Source: Bemisia tabaci
Lineage: Eukaryota > Arthropoda > Insecta > Hemiptera > Aleyrodidae
Direction of reading: 5' to 3'
NCBI RefSeq assembly: GCF_918797505.1
Contig: NC_092798.1
Span: forward strand, 48,754,985-48,818,984
Length of the DNA stretch: 64,000 nt
A program made the position numbers and the translations under genes. The notes below the pieces were generated by a model. The model did no database searches. It worked only from the letters and a program-made list of their open reading frames with translations, and had not been told where the DNA came from. Below, piece after piece: positions 1 through 10,321 of this stretch; positions within the stretch are counted from its first letter, which is position 1; every line of letters starts with the position of its first letter.

Positions 1-400
1 CGCAAGCTGGAGCGTATTAAACAGCGGCAGATCAAATAAAGACGATGACCACAACGAAGTGATCCCTGGAGCCCGGATCGGGGAGACAATGAGGAGCCGA
101 AATTGAAGCTCGGGCCCCCCTGGCCCCGATCGGGGATGGGGACGGGGGGTGGGGGTAAGAGTGGTGACGGGGGTGGGGGGGACCCTGGAAGCCGCAGAAC
201 TCCGACAGTTTGGCTCAAAGAGAACTTGGATACTGTTCCCATCGGCGGGCCCGAACCTATTGAACCCAGGGCACCTCAGACGCATCCCCAAACTTTCGTC
301 CCGATATTGTCGCCCCACGGCCCACGGCGGGGGTTGCCGATTTAACCTGGGCTCGGATCCGTCGTATGGCGAGTCGAACAATCGTGCGTGCTGTTGATTT
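1..400 (+). other. GC-rich block, possible 3' end of a gene cut by the window edge
   Basis: This stretch is far more GC-rich than the DNA that follows. Three open readings exist. Frame 1 from base 1 gives RKLERIKQRQIK and stops at 37-39. Frame 2 is open from base 2 to about 103. Frame 1 reopens after a TGA at 46-48 and runs to 345, giving a Gly/Pro/Arg-rich peptide that includes TPTVWLKENLDTVPIGG. None matches a family I recognise. Inference: one of these could be the last coding exon and the remainder 3' UTR. A GC-rich repeat is equally possible. Short runs of G at 134-181 could form a quadruplex on this strand. Confidence 0.25.
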
Positions 401-454
401 TTATGAAGATATGAATGAACGAGCGAGTAGAGTTTTATGGCGAAAATTTCGGTA

Positions 455-681
455 CACTGGAAGAAAAAACACATTGGATCTAGAGTCCGGACTCTTGAAA
501 ACATTGACAAGGAAAGGACTCTTGATTCAATCAGATTTAAGCTTAAATCAAGAACCAAGCCTCTTAATTTGAGCGGATTTCCTTTTGATTTAATCTTAAA
601 TCTGATTGAATCGAGAGTATTTTTTCTTGACGATGTTTTTAAGAGTCTGGACTCTAGATCCAATGTGGTTTTTTCCCAGTG
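455..681. mobile_element. Foldback MITE with TA target duplication (family G, copy 1)
   Basis: The element begins CACTGG and ends CCAGTG and is flanked on both sides by TA (453-454, 682-683). The arms share ACATTGGATCTAGAGTC and its complement, and the interior is also largely self-complementary. There is no coding capacity. A TA duplication is typical of Tc1/mariner-type transposases, so a distant autonomous relative of that class is inferred. A second copy lies at 36391-36621. Confidence 0.75.
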
Positions 682-689
682 TAGGGTTC

Positions 690-1010
690 CTTATCATTTT
701 ATGCGCGGACTAAGCACACGGTTAACAAATCTGAGCAGAAATGCAAAGTTTAAACCGTCTCTGTAAAAAGAGCCTCAATCCTCGCTGACTTGTTAGTCAT
801 CAGTGCATTTCACGATCTTAATGAGAAAAGTCATTTCGATCCGTCAGTACAGTTCTTGACACATTGATCAGGTTTATTCTTCTTTTTCTTCTTCTCCTCC
901 TTTTTTTCTGATAATTCACAAATTCTGTACCCGATTCTGCATCATATGTGTTGAGCGCGGATTTGCCGTTGCGTAGGAAGCAAAGCCTTATCTTTCCGAA
1001 AATTAAAGTT
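690..1010. other. No gene seen
   Basis: AT-rich DNA with a pyrimidine-rich run near 880-910. No open frame or repeat copy that I can support. Confidence 0.5.
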
Positions 1011-1016
1011 CTTATT

Positions 1017-1140
1017 TGGACGCGATTCTGTCAAACGGAACTATATGCCAAATGACGTGAGCCCTGTTATGTATATATTCTTATGGGGCTCAGGGCTCAT
1101 GTCATAATGCACATAGTTCCGTTTGGCAGAAATACGTTCA
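1017..1140. mobile_element. Short foldback MITE (family I, copy 1)
   Basis: About 124 bp that is nearly one palindrome. Both arms carry AAACGGAACTAT and the adjoining GTGAGCCCTG, inverted, around a centre near 1077. A second copy is at 27201-27322. No coding capacity. Confidence 0.75.
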
Positions 1141-1149
1141 TTTCATACT

Positions 1150-1900
1150 ATAAATCGACCACAAGAACGCAAGTATGAGCACCTGTTTTCCTGACAGGTG
1201 CTGTAAATAACCGTTACTAATATGACTGTTTGCTTTGCGCCTCACAAGAATAATTTTCGCATGTTAGGGTAGGTAAATTTATGATATTGACTCTCCTCTA
1301 TTTTATGGCTACCGTCGAACCGTGCTAATCATTTCCTGATATGGGCGAAAAGGAGAGCTATAGAGTTACGCCTTGGACAAAGGTGGTATAATCAGTAAAT
1401 TCAAGAGCTAATTTTTATAATTGAGTCATAAATTACGCCTTGATTTAATTGGAAATGATAAGGATTGTCCTAAACCAACACAGTAAGACCCAAAAGTTAT
1501 CCCTCCATTCTCACTTTGTGATTTCACTTGTATATTGATGGAGAACTAGTCAACAAAATTTCTTCATAACCCTCTTGATTTTTCTTCCCTATCAGCAGAA
1601 TATTCTGTATAAATCTCAAGCAGCACAGTTAACTTGATTCCTTTCCGAAAAAATAAAATAGAAGTAGTGGTTTTGAAACATGACATGGTGGATCGTGGTT
1701 TCGCAGTTCAGCTATTCATGTTTTGAATGCAAATAGTGAAAAATGAGACAATTTTTTCAAATGCCGCGGTAGATGGTGAAATTTTGAAAGATTACGAAAT
1801 TACCGTCTCACCGATACTGTGCAGATCGCTTTTGGTCGCATGCAAGTGAGTAAACTACATCCTCGATATATTAAAGCTTCCAGGACTTTATGTGCACCTA
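1150..1900. other. Unassigned AT-rich DNA
   Basis: No supportable gene. The part at 1640-1800 (GAAAAAATAAAATAGAAG, later ATGCCGCGGT) is reminiscent of degraded members of the 'GCAACGTCGCAAAC' MITE family seen elsewhere in the window, but the copy is too eroded to delimit. Confidence 0.4.
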
Positions 1901-1904
1901 CCTT

Positions 1905-2045
1905 TCGTCCATTAAATAAATGTCCACCGCTATTTAAGTCCACTGAACGTTAAGTCCAGTCTTTATTAAGTCCACATGATTTAATGTCCAACCATGAATA
2001 TGCCCAACATTGTCCAAATTGTTGACAAATTATGTCCACATTGTT
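1905..2045. repeat. Degenerate spaced GTCCA repeat
   Basis: The pentamer GTCCA recurs about eight times at 13-22 nt spacing (TGTCCACCG, AAGTCCACTG, AAGTCCAGTC, AAGTCCACAT, ATGTCCAACC and so on), mostly preceded by TTTAA or TTAA. This is directly visible. It resembles an eroded short-period satellite. Confidence 0.6.
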
Positions 2046-2059
2046 TTCTTCTCATTTAT

Positions 2060-2550
2060 TAAATGACAGGAACCACCTCAGGTGTTCCGACAAGAATCGA
2101 ATATTTAGCATGAGTTTAAATGGATGGAAATCCTGCGTTGCCAAATTTCTGGATCCGTTTCTGATCATTCGCTAACGACTGAGGATGGAGAGGTAACGGC
2201 TTCGAAATGCGTCTCGATAAATTCAAAACTGGTGCAAGTGAATACGCTCAAAATTTTAAATTTTACTCATCCTGCAACTAACCATTGCATTTATATGTAT
2301 TTATGGCGGGTTTTTTTTAAGACCATTCATAGGTGACATTGTGTTTGATGGGTATGTACCACAAAATTGGAAAAAATATCCGGAATGTAGATAAAATGCT
2401 TTTTGTTAAAAAAGTAAAATTTTGCTCTACGGCAACCTCGGAACTACACATATAGAGGTTGCTTTTAGAACTCCCTATATCTGAAAAGAGCGGATTGAGC
2501 TTTATCTCCGTATGCTTGCAATGAAAAGATTACTCATTATCAAAGGTTGT
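2060..2550. other. No gene seen
   Basis: AT-rich single-copy-looking DNA. The longest open frame (2124-2336, 70 codons) has no recognisable motif and reads as chance. Confidence 0.5.
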
Positions 2551-2558
2551 CAGTGTTG

Positions 2559-2778
2559 TCAATTGTTCATAGCTAGGCATGATTTTTGATGTAACTGGAT
2601 TAAATTCAAAAGTACATATTTATTGAGTGAATATCGAAATTCCTCTTGTCTTTCGATGCTCCTCTCTCAAATGTTGTGTGCTGACACCTAAAGTACTCAA
2701 ACGTGAAGTGATGACGTTCGGAGATTTTTTTTAAATTTACCCAAATCCAATAATGATCAATTAATTGATTTGACTCTT
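2559..2778. repeat. Left direct repeat flanking the 829-bp insert
   Basis: This 220-bp block starts TCAATTGTTCATAGC and ends TTGATTTGACTCTT. It recurs in the same orientation at 3608-3830 with scattered substitutions. It abuts the insert exactly. It lacks the TG...CA ends of an LTR. Confidence 0.8.
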
Positions 2779-3607
2779 CATAATCTTTACTAATATTATA
2801 TATCTTTACTAATATCTTTTTTTCAGGTGTTATTTAATTAAATTTTTAAATAATTTAATTGTAATTAATTTTTAATTTTTACTTAGAATTTTTAATTAGA
2901 AGCTTACTCGTCAAAACTGGTCGACAGAGATTGTCTTTGAAGAACCACTACAAGTACATAGAAACCAACACAAGATGGAAATAGAGCAAGGTGAGGACCA
3001 GCGTTGATGACGGCGCAGAGATACAACTATTCGTGCTTGATGGATGTCCGTGTTGCATAGTCAAGATTGAAGGCGCGATGTCGCGAGGCGTGACTCTTAA
3101 TGCTCCGCTCCGTGCTACTGGTGACGTGTAGCTTATCGTTAGACTCGGGGGAAAATTTAAGAGACGAACCCGAATCACGTATTTCCTATCTTCGGCTGTG
3201 TTGCTCTTGTAGCCTTTGAAGCACACCACTAACAATAAAAAAATAGAAACAAACACAACATGGAAATGGAGCAAGGAATAGGACCGCGTTGATGACGGTG
3301 CAGAGATACAACTATTCGTGCTTGATGGATGTCCGTTTTGCATCTGCAAAATTGAAGGCGCGAAGTCGCGAGGCGTGAACTTGCGATGCTCCACTCTGAG
3401 CTGCCAATGACGTGCCGCTCAGATTTGAGAGAAATAGAATACGTCTCTTCTATTTTCAGATGTGTTGACTGTTGACACTCCTTTGTTCCTTTTATTCGCA
3501 TCATCGATCATTCAGCATTATTTTTCTGAAAAAGAGTTATGGGCAGGGCGCATCGTGGGCCCTTCATTTTTGTTGCAGGGCCAAAATATATGGAGGTAAA
3601 ATACGGA
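2779..3607. mobile_element. Family H insert with two tandem module units (copy 1)
   Basis: The insert has an AT-rich head (ATCTTTACTAATAT..., then AATTTTTAATT runs) followed by two units containing ACAACTATTCGTGCTTGATG and AAAATTGAAGGCGCGA at 3020-3075 and 3305-3360. A shorter copy of the same head, units and tail (ending AAATACGGAT) lies at 8162-8795. Peptides read through the units, such as HPSSTNSCISAPSS, occur in several frames and locations because the DNA is repeated, and they are not evidence of a gene. Compare the shared-module finding. Confidence 0.75.
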
Positions 3608-3830
3608 TCAATTGTTCATAGCTCAGCATGATTTTTGATGTAACTGAATACAATTCCAAAGTACATACTTATTGAGTGAATATCGAAATTCTTCTTGTTT
3701 TTCGATGCTCCTCCCTCAATTGTTGTGTGCTAACACCTACAGTACTCAAACGTGACGTGATGGCGTTCGGAGATTTTTTTTTTTAAATGTCTCCAAATCC
3801 AATAATGATCAATTAATTGATTTGACTCTT
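3608..3830. repeat. Right direct repeat flanking the 829-bp insert
   Basis: Copy of 2559-2778 in direct orientation. It starts immediately after the AAATACGGAT that also ends the 8 kb copy of the insert, so the boundary is real. Confidence 0.8.
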
Positions 3831-3839
3831 GAATATTTT

Positions 3840-4860
3840 AAGGAAATACTATCGAGTCGTCTTAATGCACGGAAATTATATGATAACGATGCACGTAAGT
3901 TATCGATGGGCACTCGCTATAGGGTATCTGTAAGAGCAAGTCTTTCAAAGCGCCTTCAAGCTTCTGATGATACGACTATTTTAACGCGGAGAAGCTGGTA
4001 TTGCCTATTCATATAATTGAAGGCGAACACATCCATCGCGTCTCATTAGAACAAGTATGACCATTTCCACTATCGGCCTGTTTTATTTTGGCGTCAGCCA
4101 GGGTTATGCTAACATCAGCCAATGTGGTTGAATTAACCATGTTTATGGCTTGTGAAACCACACCCCTGGCTGGCGTCATCAAAATCAGCTTGTATTATAT
4201 AATTAAATTTCACATACTTGTTCCCATGAAACGCGATGGTTTTTTTTTTTCACCTTCAATCCGATGAATAGGCAATACCAGCTCCTCAACGTTCGATTAG
4301 TCGCATCATCGGAGACTTGAAGGCGCCTTGTAAAACATGCTCTTACGGAGACCTTAGACTGAACATGATAGCCGTCACTCGAAGTTTCTTTTTTTGCCTT
4401 GGATTCAATGAATAGGCAATACCAGCTCTTCCAGGTTAAAATAGTCGTATCACCTGAGACTTGAAAGCGCTTTGTAAAACATGCTTATAGAAACTTTAGA
4501 CTAAACATTAGAGCCCCTTGATCAGCCGTGACTCGATGTTTCTTTTTTCGCCTTGGATTCAGTGAATATGCAATACCAGCTCCTTCACGTTAAAATAGTC
4601 GCATCATAGGAGACTTGAAGGCGCCTTGAAAGACGCGCTCTTACAGAGACATTAGAGCTTGTGCCCATCGATCAGCCGTGACTCGATGTTTCTTTTTCCG
4701 CCTTGGATTCAGTGAATATGCAATACCAGCTCCTCGGCGTTAAAATAGTCGCATCATCGGAGACTTGAAAGCGCCTCGAACGACGCGCTCCTACAGAGAC
4801 CTTAAAGTTAGCGCCCATCGTCGGTTTGCCGCGACTTGCTTGACGAGGGCATAATATCTA
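3840..4860. mobile_element. Foldback element with tandem-repeat arms
   Basis: The left part (3840-4060) is inverted relative to the right part (4210-4860). The hinge near 4090-4190 carries GGCGTCAGCCAGGG and its near complement CCCTGGCTGGCGTC. The right arm is a tandem array of units about 146-154 bp long, each with CAATACCAGCTCCT and AAAATAGTCGCATCAT (near 4263, 4409, 4563, 4709). Long inverted arms made of tandem units resemble Drosophila FB foldback elements; equating them is inference. The units contain the shared module in diverged form (CGCCTTGGA, 35 nt, AAATAGTCGCATC). Confidence 0.7.
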
Positions 4861-5545
4861 GTTTTAAGAAGTAGATCCATCCGCAGTCTAGCTCCGTTTG
4901 AGATCGATACGAGTGCCGGAAAAATGTTAACCACGTCACCTGCTCCCTTATTTTCTCCTCATTAAAGGAAAAGAAGACAACGGGGAGGGGGGGGGGGGCA
5001 AATGACAGCTTTGTTACGATCCTGATACGATTGCCAAGGCGATGCGCTACTCGCGCCCCTCCCCCCGATCACAAAGAGATAAAATCCTCGCCAGAAGAGT
5101 GGCTCCGTGCGCGGGGCGCGGGGCGGGGGGAAAATTATAAATTGACTAGTGAAGATTTAACTCGCTCCTATTGTTTTGCGTGGAATAATTATAAGCTGAC
5201 GAGAAGGCACTACGGCATCCCTCGCGGAGTCGAAACAAAAAGAAACGGGAAAGGGTTGAGGGCGGGGCGGGGCCGGGCGGGGGTAAGTGGCGAAACAAGA
5301 TGAGGGGGAAGAAGCGAAGGGAAAAATCCGAGCGAGTGAGTAGGAAAATGAACTCTAATGAAAGAGCCGTGATCAATATTGTCTCAATAATAACTGCCGA
5401 GTGCGCATTGTTATGAGCCATTGTTCGCCAGTTGTCAACCAGTTCAAAAGACACGCCAAGAAATTGAATAACTTCTGTCGAGTGATACCTCGATCCTGGG
5501 GCCATTCTGTAGGACCCGGGAGAAACGACGTATGGGCTGTCGGGC
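4861..5545. other. GC-rich island with G runs, no gene supported
   Basis: A G tract lies at about 4982-4998. Two GC-box-like blocks (GGGGCGCGGGGCGGGG near 5112, GGGCGGGGCGGGGCCGGGCG near 5262) flank ordinary DNA. Open frames here (5031-5303 plus, 5146-5553 minus) overlap each other and show no motif. The block could be a promoter-like island or a GC-rich repeat; the sequence does not decide. Confidence 0.35.
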
Positions 5546-6040
5546 CTCACCAAAGTATCCTCGATAAAATATTGATTTTTGAGGATAGTTTGTAGTATAT
5601 ATGCAGAGAGAAATTTCTACACTTAAGTTTGGTTAATACGCTGACTAAAACAAAAAATAACCCTGGCCTTCGATTGACAATTTCAAGAGAAAATGCCAGC
5701 TTGTTTTTTTGAAGAAATTTAATAAAAAAACGAGTGGTGAATGCCAACGTCGCAATCAAAGAGATACATTTACCCAGTTTCCTCATTGTTTTCTACCCTA
5801 AATTCACTGCAAATTGTACTAAAATCAACACAAACTTTGTGTTGAATTGTGTTTCACTTCCTATATTAACCAAAAGTAATACGTTAGAACATGCACAAAT
5901 GCCTAGTTTTGTTACGTGTAGAATTATTAACATAACGGCGTGGCAACACTCGTAAAACCCCGATAAAATATCTATTTTGAGGATAGTTATTAATGTAAAA
6001 ACGTGGCAACTTTCGTATCACGACCCAAGGACGGGAGGAG
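5546..6040. repeat. Repeat-like DNA with a duplicated GATAAAATAT motif
   Basis: CGATAAAATATTGATTTTTGAGGATAG near 5562 recurs as CGATAAAATATCTATTTTGAGGATAG near 5960. TTTGGTTAATACG near 5629 faces ATTAACCAAAAGTAATACG near 5866, which suggests a decayed inverted structure. No gene. Confidence 0.35.
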
Positions 6041-6051
6041 AAAAAAATCCA

Positions 6052-6319
6052 GCCGGCTGATCATTGAAATTGATAGACAAAACTATATGCAAATACGACG
6101 CACTGAAAATAAAACGACCTTATTGGTAGTAGCGGGTGGTTGCAATGGACGTAGGAGGTAAGTAGACTAACTAACAGCAACCCGGGAGAGATCCCATTGT
6201 TATCTACATTTTCCCCCTTAGTCTATGACAAAAACCCTCTCCAACCAATAGGATCGCCCCATGTCCCCTATGTCCTTTTTATCCATGGGTTTGTCTATGA
6301 ATTTCAATATTCAGCCCGC
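6052..6319. mobile_element. Foldback MITE (family E, copy 1)
   Basis: Termini GGCTGATCATTGAAATTGAT and its near complement (ATTTCAATATTCAGCC) enclose about 268 bp. Inner hallmarks shared with copies near 50.6, 50.9/52.2, 52.3 and 63.8 kb include GGTTGCAATGGAC, AGACTAACTAA and CCAATAGGAT. No coding capacity. Confidence 0.75.
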
Positions 6320-6419
6320 AGTTCACTAATGGCTAAAAGTGGAGCCGTAGAGCTCCGAAACGCGTTCCAAATAAAAATTTTGATCGCAGATGAGTACGAA
6401 AATTTTTAAAATTGTACTT

Positions 6420-6863
6420 ACACTGAAAAAAAAAATTCTTGAGCTATTATTTTGACTTCAAGCGTCGTTTCTTCCCCATTTCAAGTTAAACCCTTGCGGA
6501 AATCAGTCCATTTTTTAATTAAAAAGCGTCGTTTGCTATCGTTAATAGTTGAAGTTAAAAAAAACGATAGCAGAACAACGTTTTTTAGCTCAAAGAAACT
6601 GACTTTAAGTTAAATTATATTCCCGCGTTCCCCATGAAATGGTGTAAAAAAACTGCCAGCCACAAGGTCACATTTATGCCTACGCCTATATTACGACTGT
6701 AGTTTTGAAGCACCTTGAAAACTACAGTCATGGAGCATACAGGTAGGTCTCTTTTTTGCTGTCAGTTTTTACCCATCATGTTGGTTCGACTTGCCATCCC
6801 GGCGAGAGAACTACTTCACAGTTCTCAGTACTGAAGTAATTTTTCATGTTGCAAGCAGACCAC

Positions 6864-6906
<43 letters not shown>

Positions 6907-7300
6907 GAAAAAAAATGAATTGGTATGGTCAGGTGCCCCGATTTATCGGTAAAAAACGATGATATTGTGCCGTAAAAGCAGTCCCAGAATTGCTCGAAAT
7001 AACTTTTGCAATACTTGTGTAAAAAAATTTCGCAAAACTGTTGAGATCGCGCAAGTACTGCAACAAATGGTTGATACTACGAACGCAAACGAACGAATGA
7101 TTTCATCTTAAATTTTTAGTCTCTACGCTGCACAACCAATGATTTACCAGTGATATTTCACCGATTGCATTGATGATTAAAAAGTGAATCTGAAGAAAAG
7201 ATAAAAAGGAAAAGAACAATTGGAGTACCTTCGAGCCCTGAGGAGTGCGCCAAGTGGGCTTTCATAGTAAATCCGGTAAAAATGCTAAGGACATATTATT
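6420..7300. other. AT-rich DNA with partial element and poly(A)
   Basis: TACACTGAAAAAAAAAATTC at 6420 looks like one end of a CACTG-ended, TA-target element, but no matching far end was found. A small hairpin (ACTGTAGTTTTGAAG / CTTGAAAACTACAGT) lies near 6697-6731. A 37-bp poly(A) run occupies 6867-6903. No gene. Confidence 0.45.
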
Positions 7301-7304
7301 TCAA

Positions 7305-7441
7305 AATAAAATTTAAAAACTCACTAGTCAGAGAAAATTCGAAACTATCCGACGCGCGTTTCGACCCGTTGGATCATCATCAGGGGCGCGACTTTTTAGT
7401 TTCGAATTTTCTCTGACTAGTGAGTTTTTAAATTCTATTTT
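7305..7441. mobile_element. Perfect-arm foldback (family L)
   Basis: AAAACTCACTAGTCAGAGAA and its complement form arms about 50 nt long around the centre CGTTTCGACCCGTTGGATCATCATCAGG. Elements with a GTTTCGACCC...CATCATCAG centre recur in many animal genomes. The related GAGACGTTTCGAC type occurs here at 44.0 and 63.5 kb. Confidence 0.75.
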
Positions 7442-7499
7442 TAACCGTTGACCAAGTCTGGTACTTTTTAAATAATTGAACATATTATTTTCTTCAACC

Positions 7500-7500
<1 letters not shown>

Positions 7501-7548
<48 letters not shown>
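7501..7548 (+). repeat. Poly(A) tract of 48 bp
   Basis: An uninterrupted A run. Such tracts can mark retroposon tails, but I find no element body or target duplication to go with it. Confidence 0.9.
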
Positions 7549-7553
<5 letters not shown>

Positions 7554-7574
7554 CAGGAGCTTTCCACCGATCAT

Positions 7575-7640
7575 TAACCCTTACATGCCCAAGAATTTTT
7601 TTATAAGCGAAGTCCCCAAGTCGGGTCAAATTGACCCGAA
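7575..7640. mobile_element. Possible end of a piggyBac-like element
   Basis: TTAACCCTTACATGCCCAAG followed by GGGTCAAATTGACCCG resembles the end structure of the complete element at 55122-55713 (TTAA, CCCTAG..., then GGGTCARATTGACCC). The other end was not found, so this is a partial call. Confidence 0.35.
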
Positions 7641-7819
7641 TTTCAAAACATCAATTTTGATATTTTTTGAATTATTATCTACGTTATATTTATAATTCTA
7701 TGCTTTTGAAGGTAAAAAATTCTTTTTACGAAATTTCCACCCTAATGGTGACATACTGGCGCTTTCTCTCCATTTCTCAGTCGCCATATGGAAGACCAAA
7801 TTGCAAAACCACCTACCCC

Positions 7820-8050
7820 CATAGCGGTGCCTCAAAATTTCCGCTACTATTTTATTTTTTCGAGGAGAAACAAGCCGTCTTATCAACTGGTTTACTCAGA
7901 ATATTTCGCTGAAGAGAGGAAAATCTGGGAAGTTTTCAAGGAAGTGCGGCAAGTAGTTTTCCAAGGAAAAAATAAAGTATGACAGGAAATTTGCAGCGTC
8001 GCAAACGGAGGTACTTTGTTTCACGCTTTTGTCATTGATGCATGAAAAAT
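7820..8050. mobile_element. Degraded MITE related to family C
   Basis: CAAAATTTCCGCTACTATTTTATTTTTT near 7833 and AAATAAAGTATGACAGGAAATTTGCAGCGTCGCAAAC near 7970 match hallmarks of family C members. Ends are unclear. The open frames in this stretch are by-products of the repeat. Confidence 0.45.
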
Positions 8051-8161
8051 TATTTAAATAATACAAAAAAGTTTGTTTGTACCACTGACCCAATGTTGAT
8101 CGGAAACTTTCATACTGTCAGAAAGCTTACGTCAAAAGCCTGATACAAAAGGTAGAAGATT

Positions 8162-8795
8162 ATAATCTTTACTAATATATTTTTTTCAGCTGTTATTTAA
8201 TTACATTTTTAAATAATTTAATTGCAATTAATTTTTAATTTTTACTTAGAATTTTTAATTAGAAGCTTACTCGTCAAAACTGGTCGACAGAGATTGTCTT
8301 TGAATAACCATATAGAAACCAACACAAGATGAAAATAGAGCAAGGTGAGGGCCCGGCCCGCGTTGATGACGGCGCAGTGATACAACTATTCGTGCTTGAT
8401 GGATGTCCGTGTTGCATCTGCAAAATTGAAGGCGCGATGTCGCGAGGCGTGACATGGAACCTGGAAATGGAGCAAGGAATAGGACCGCGTTGATGACGGT
8501 GCAGAGATACAACTATTCGTGTTTGATGGATGTCCGTGTTGCATCTGCAAAATTGAAGGCGCGATGTCGCGAGGCGTGAACTTGCGATGCTCCGCTCTGA
8601 GTCAATGACGTGTCGCTCAGATTTGAGATAAATGAAATGCGTCTCTTCCTCTTGACTGTTGACACTCCTTTGTTCCTTTTATTCGCATCATCGATCACTC
8701 AGCATTATTTTTCTGAAAAAAAGTTACGGGCAGGACGCATCCTGGGCCTTTCATTTTTGTTGCAGGGCCAAAATATATGGAGATAAAATACGGAT
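8162..8795. mobile_element. Family H insert (copy 2)
   Basis: The same AT-rich head, tandem units (modules at 8379-8434 and 8506-8561) and tail as 2779-3607, without the 220-bp flanking repeats. The match ends at AAATACGGAT on the right and begins at ATAATCTTTACTAATAT on the left, which fixes the mobile part. Confidence 0.75.
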
Positions 8796-8985
8796 GTCAA
8801 AAATTAAAAAGTGCGAATCCCAATTTCAACGTTTATAGATCTCTGATTATATTTTAAATGTTTTCAAATTTTACTAGTATCAGTTTGAATATACACACTT
8901 TTTAACAAAAATTCAAGTAACATTCTAAATTATAATTATTCAAGGCGTTTTGACCAACAAAAATAACTGCTAACATAATAAAACA

Positions 8986-9237
8986 TCGTCACCTTCCGGT
9001 CAAAGTATCACATGCGCCATTCGACGTTTCAAAATTTCCGCCGCCATTTTATTTTTTACAGAGAAATGGTTGAATCTGTTTAAAAATTTCACTGAATTTT
9101 ATCGGTCGCACAAAGAAAATTCGGCGCAATTTTTTGGCAGCTTCGTTGAACAATTTCTCTGTAAAACAATAAAATGACGGCGAAAATTTTGAAACGTCGC
9201 ATGGCGCTTGAGATACTTTGGCCGGAACGGTGACGAC
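8986..9237. mobile_element. Foldback MITE (family D, copy 1)
   Basis: Ends TCGTCACCTTCCGG and its complement (GGCCGGAACGGTGACGA) enclose arms with TTTCAAAATTTCCGCCGCC and its complement. Second copy at about 33148-33405. Non-coding. Confidence 0.75.
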
Positions 9238-9239
9238 AT

Positions 9240-10020
9240 GTCGATAGCCAATCTCTTTAAATTTGTAAAAATCTCATGGGTTTCCTTCCGATATTTTTGA
9301 GGCGCCATCAAATCCACTTGCGATCCAATAAATAAGAACGTTTGAAGGTGTAAACGGTAAGCAGACGTTTACCATCTCTTGAAGATAGGCAGGATCCACC
9401 AACATGCAAATATGTCAGATAGCGGTACTTCATAACTGAAAATTATTTTTTTTACACTTTTAATACTATACACTTTTACATGATGGCACAGCAACTATTT
9501 CACACTTGAAAAGATTGAATGATACCAGCACGTCTTTTTTTTGGGGTGGGGGGGGGGGGGGGGGCTCACGAACATAATTTCTTGAAAACTTCCTTGATTT
9601 TTTGTTCTTATTGTTAGCTAGCAGAATATTCGGTATAATTCTAAAGCTAACACGTTGGCTTATTTCTCTTCGATAAAATAAAAAAAGAGTGGAAATTTTG
9701 AAATGCCGCAATGAAGGTAAATTGCTTTTTACTTTGGCTATCTATGCTTGGAAATCAGGCAACGCGAAATGCAGTTAAGCTGATTCTAGCTGAATCTGTG
9801 TCATATAAACTTGAAATAAAATCGTGTAGGAACATTTTAAATGAATGAGGAAAATTCACAGAAAATTTTATTTAAAAAAAAAAAACTGTTGAATACGGTT
9901 TCCATCAAAATATTAAAACATGAGCGAAGATTTGATGCAACGTCGCAATTAAACTAAAGTGTGTATCATCTCATGGGGTACGATCGTGCCAATACAATCT
10001 ATTGAGCGCTGATTTGAATT
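9240..10020. other. No gene seen
   Basis: AT-rich DNA with a G tract at about 9541-9564. GAAATGCCGCAATGAAGG near 9700 hints at another decayed family C relative. Confidence 0.45.
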
Positions 10021-10130
10021 TTCGCGGCTAAGCGGGTCAACGCTGACGCTGAACTACGGTAGCGCTCCTATTGGAGAAGGGTGACACTGCATGCCGGCAC
10101 CAAAATTGTAAACAAAAGTTGTTTTGATGA
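10020..10130 (+). promoter_or_regulatory. Candidate LSM6 promoter region
   Basis: A short GC-richer island (GTCAACGCTGACGCTGAACT, then GCGCTCCTATTGGAG with an inverted CCAAT box) stands out from AT-rich surroundings 1.6 kb upstream of the LSM6 start. A possible splice donor, CCAA followed by GTAAGC, is at 10277 and could end a 5' untranslated exon. All of this is inference from composition and position. Confidence 0.25.
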
Positions 10131-10321
10131 GGTTAGAGTTTGTCTTGCGTTTTTCCCTTATAATTCTAAAAGTTTCTTGTTTCTCCACGAATAAAACGTC
10201 GTTCTTCCTGCTTCAGGTTACCGATCAACAAGTCTTCGAAAATTTCTCTCACATTAATCACCCAGCAGTTCTCCAAGTAAGCCCTTGCAACTTACACATT
10301 TCCTCCTCATATATTCTGTAA

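Noticed and set aside
2948..3504. Minus-strand open frames with the peptide string HPSSTNSCISAPSS
   Set aside because: The same peptide appears in copies at 8.3, 16.1 and 60.5 kb and in different frames and strands. It follows from the repeated DNA module, and the frames have no start context or consistent length.
2559..3830. LTR retrotransposon
   Set aside because: Direct repeats flank an insert, but they lack TG...CA ends, there is no primer-binding site or polypurine tract I can see, and the other insert copy has no such repeats.
4981..5303. CpG-island promoter with a gene starting at 5031
   Set aside because: Composition alone. The frame has no recognisable protein and the opposite frame is longer.
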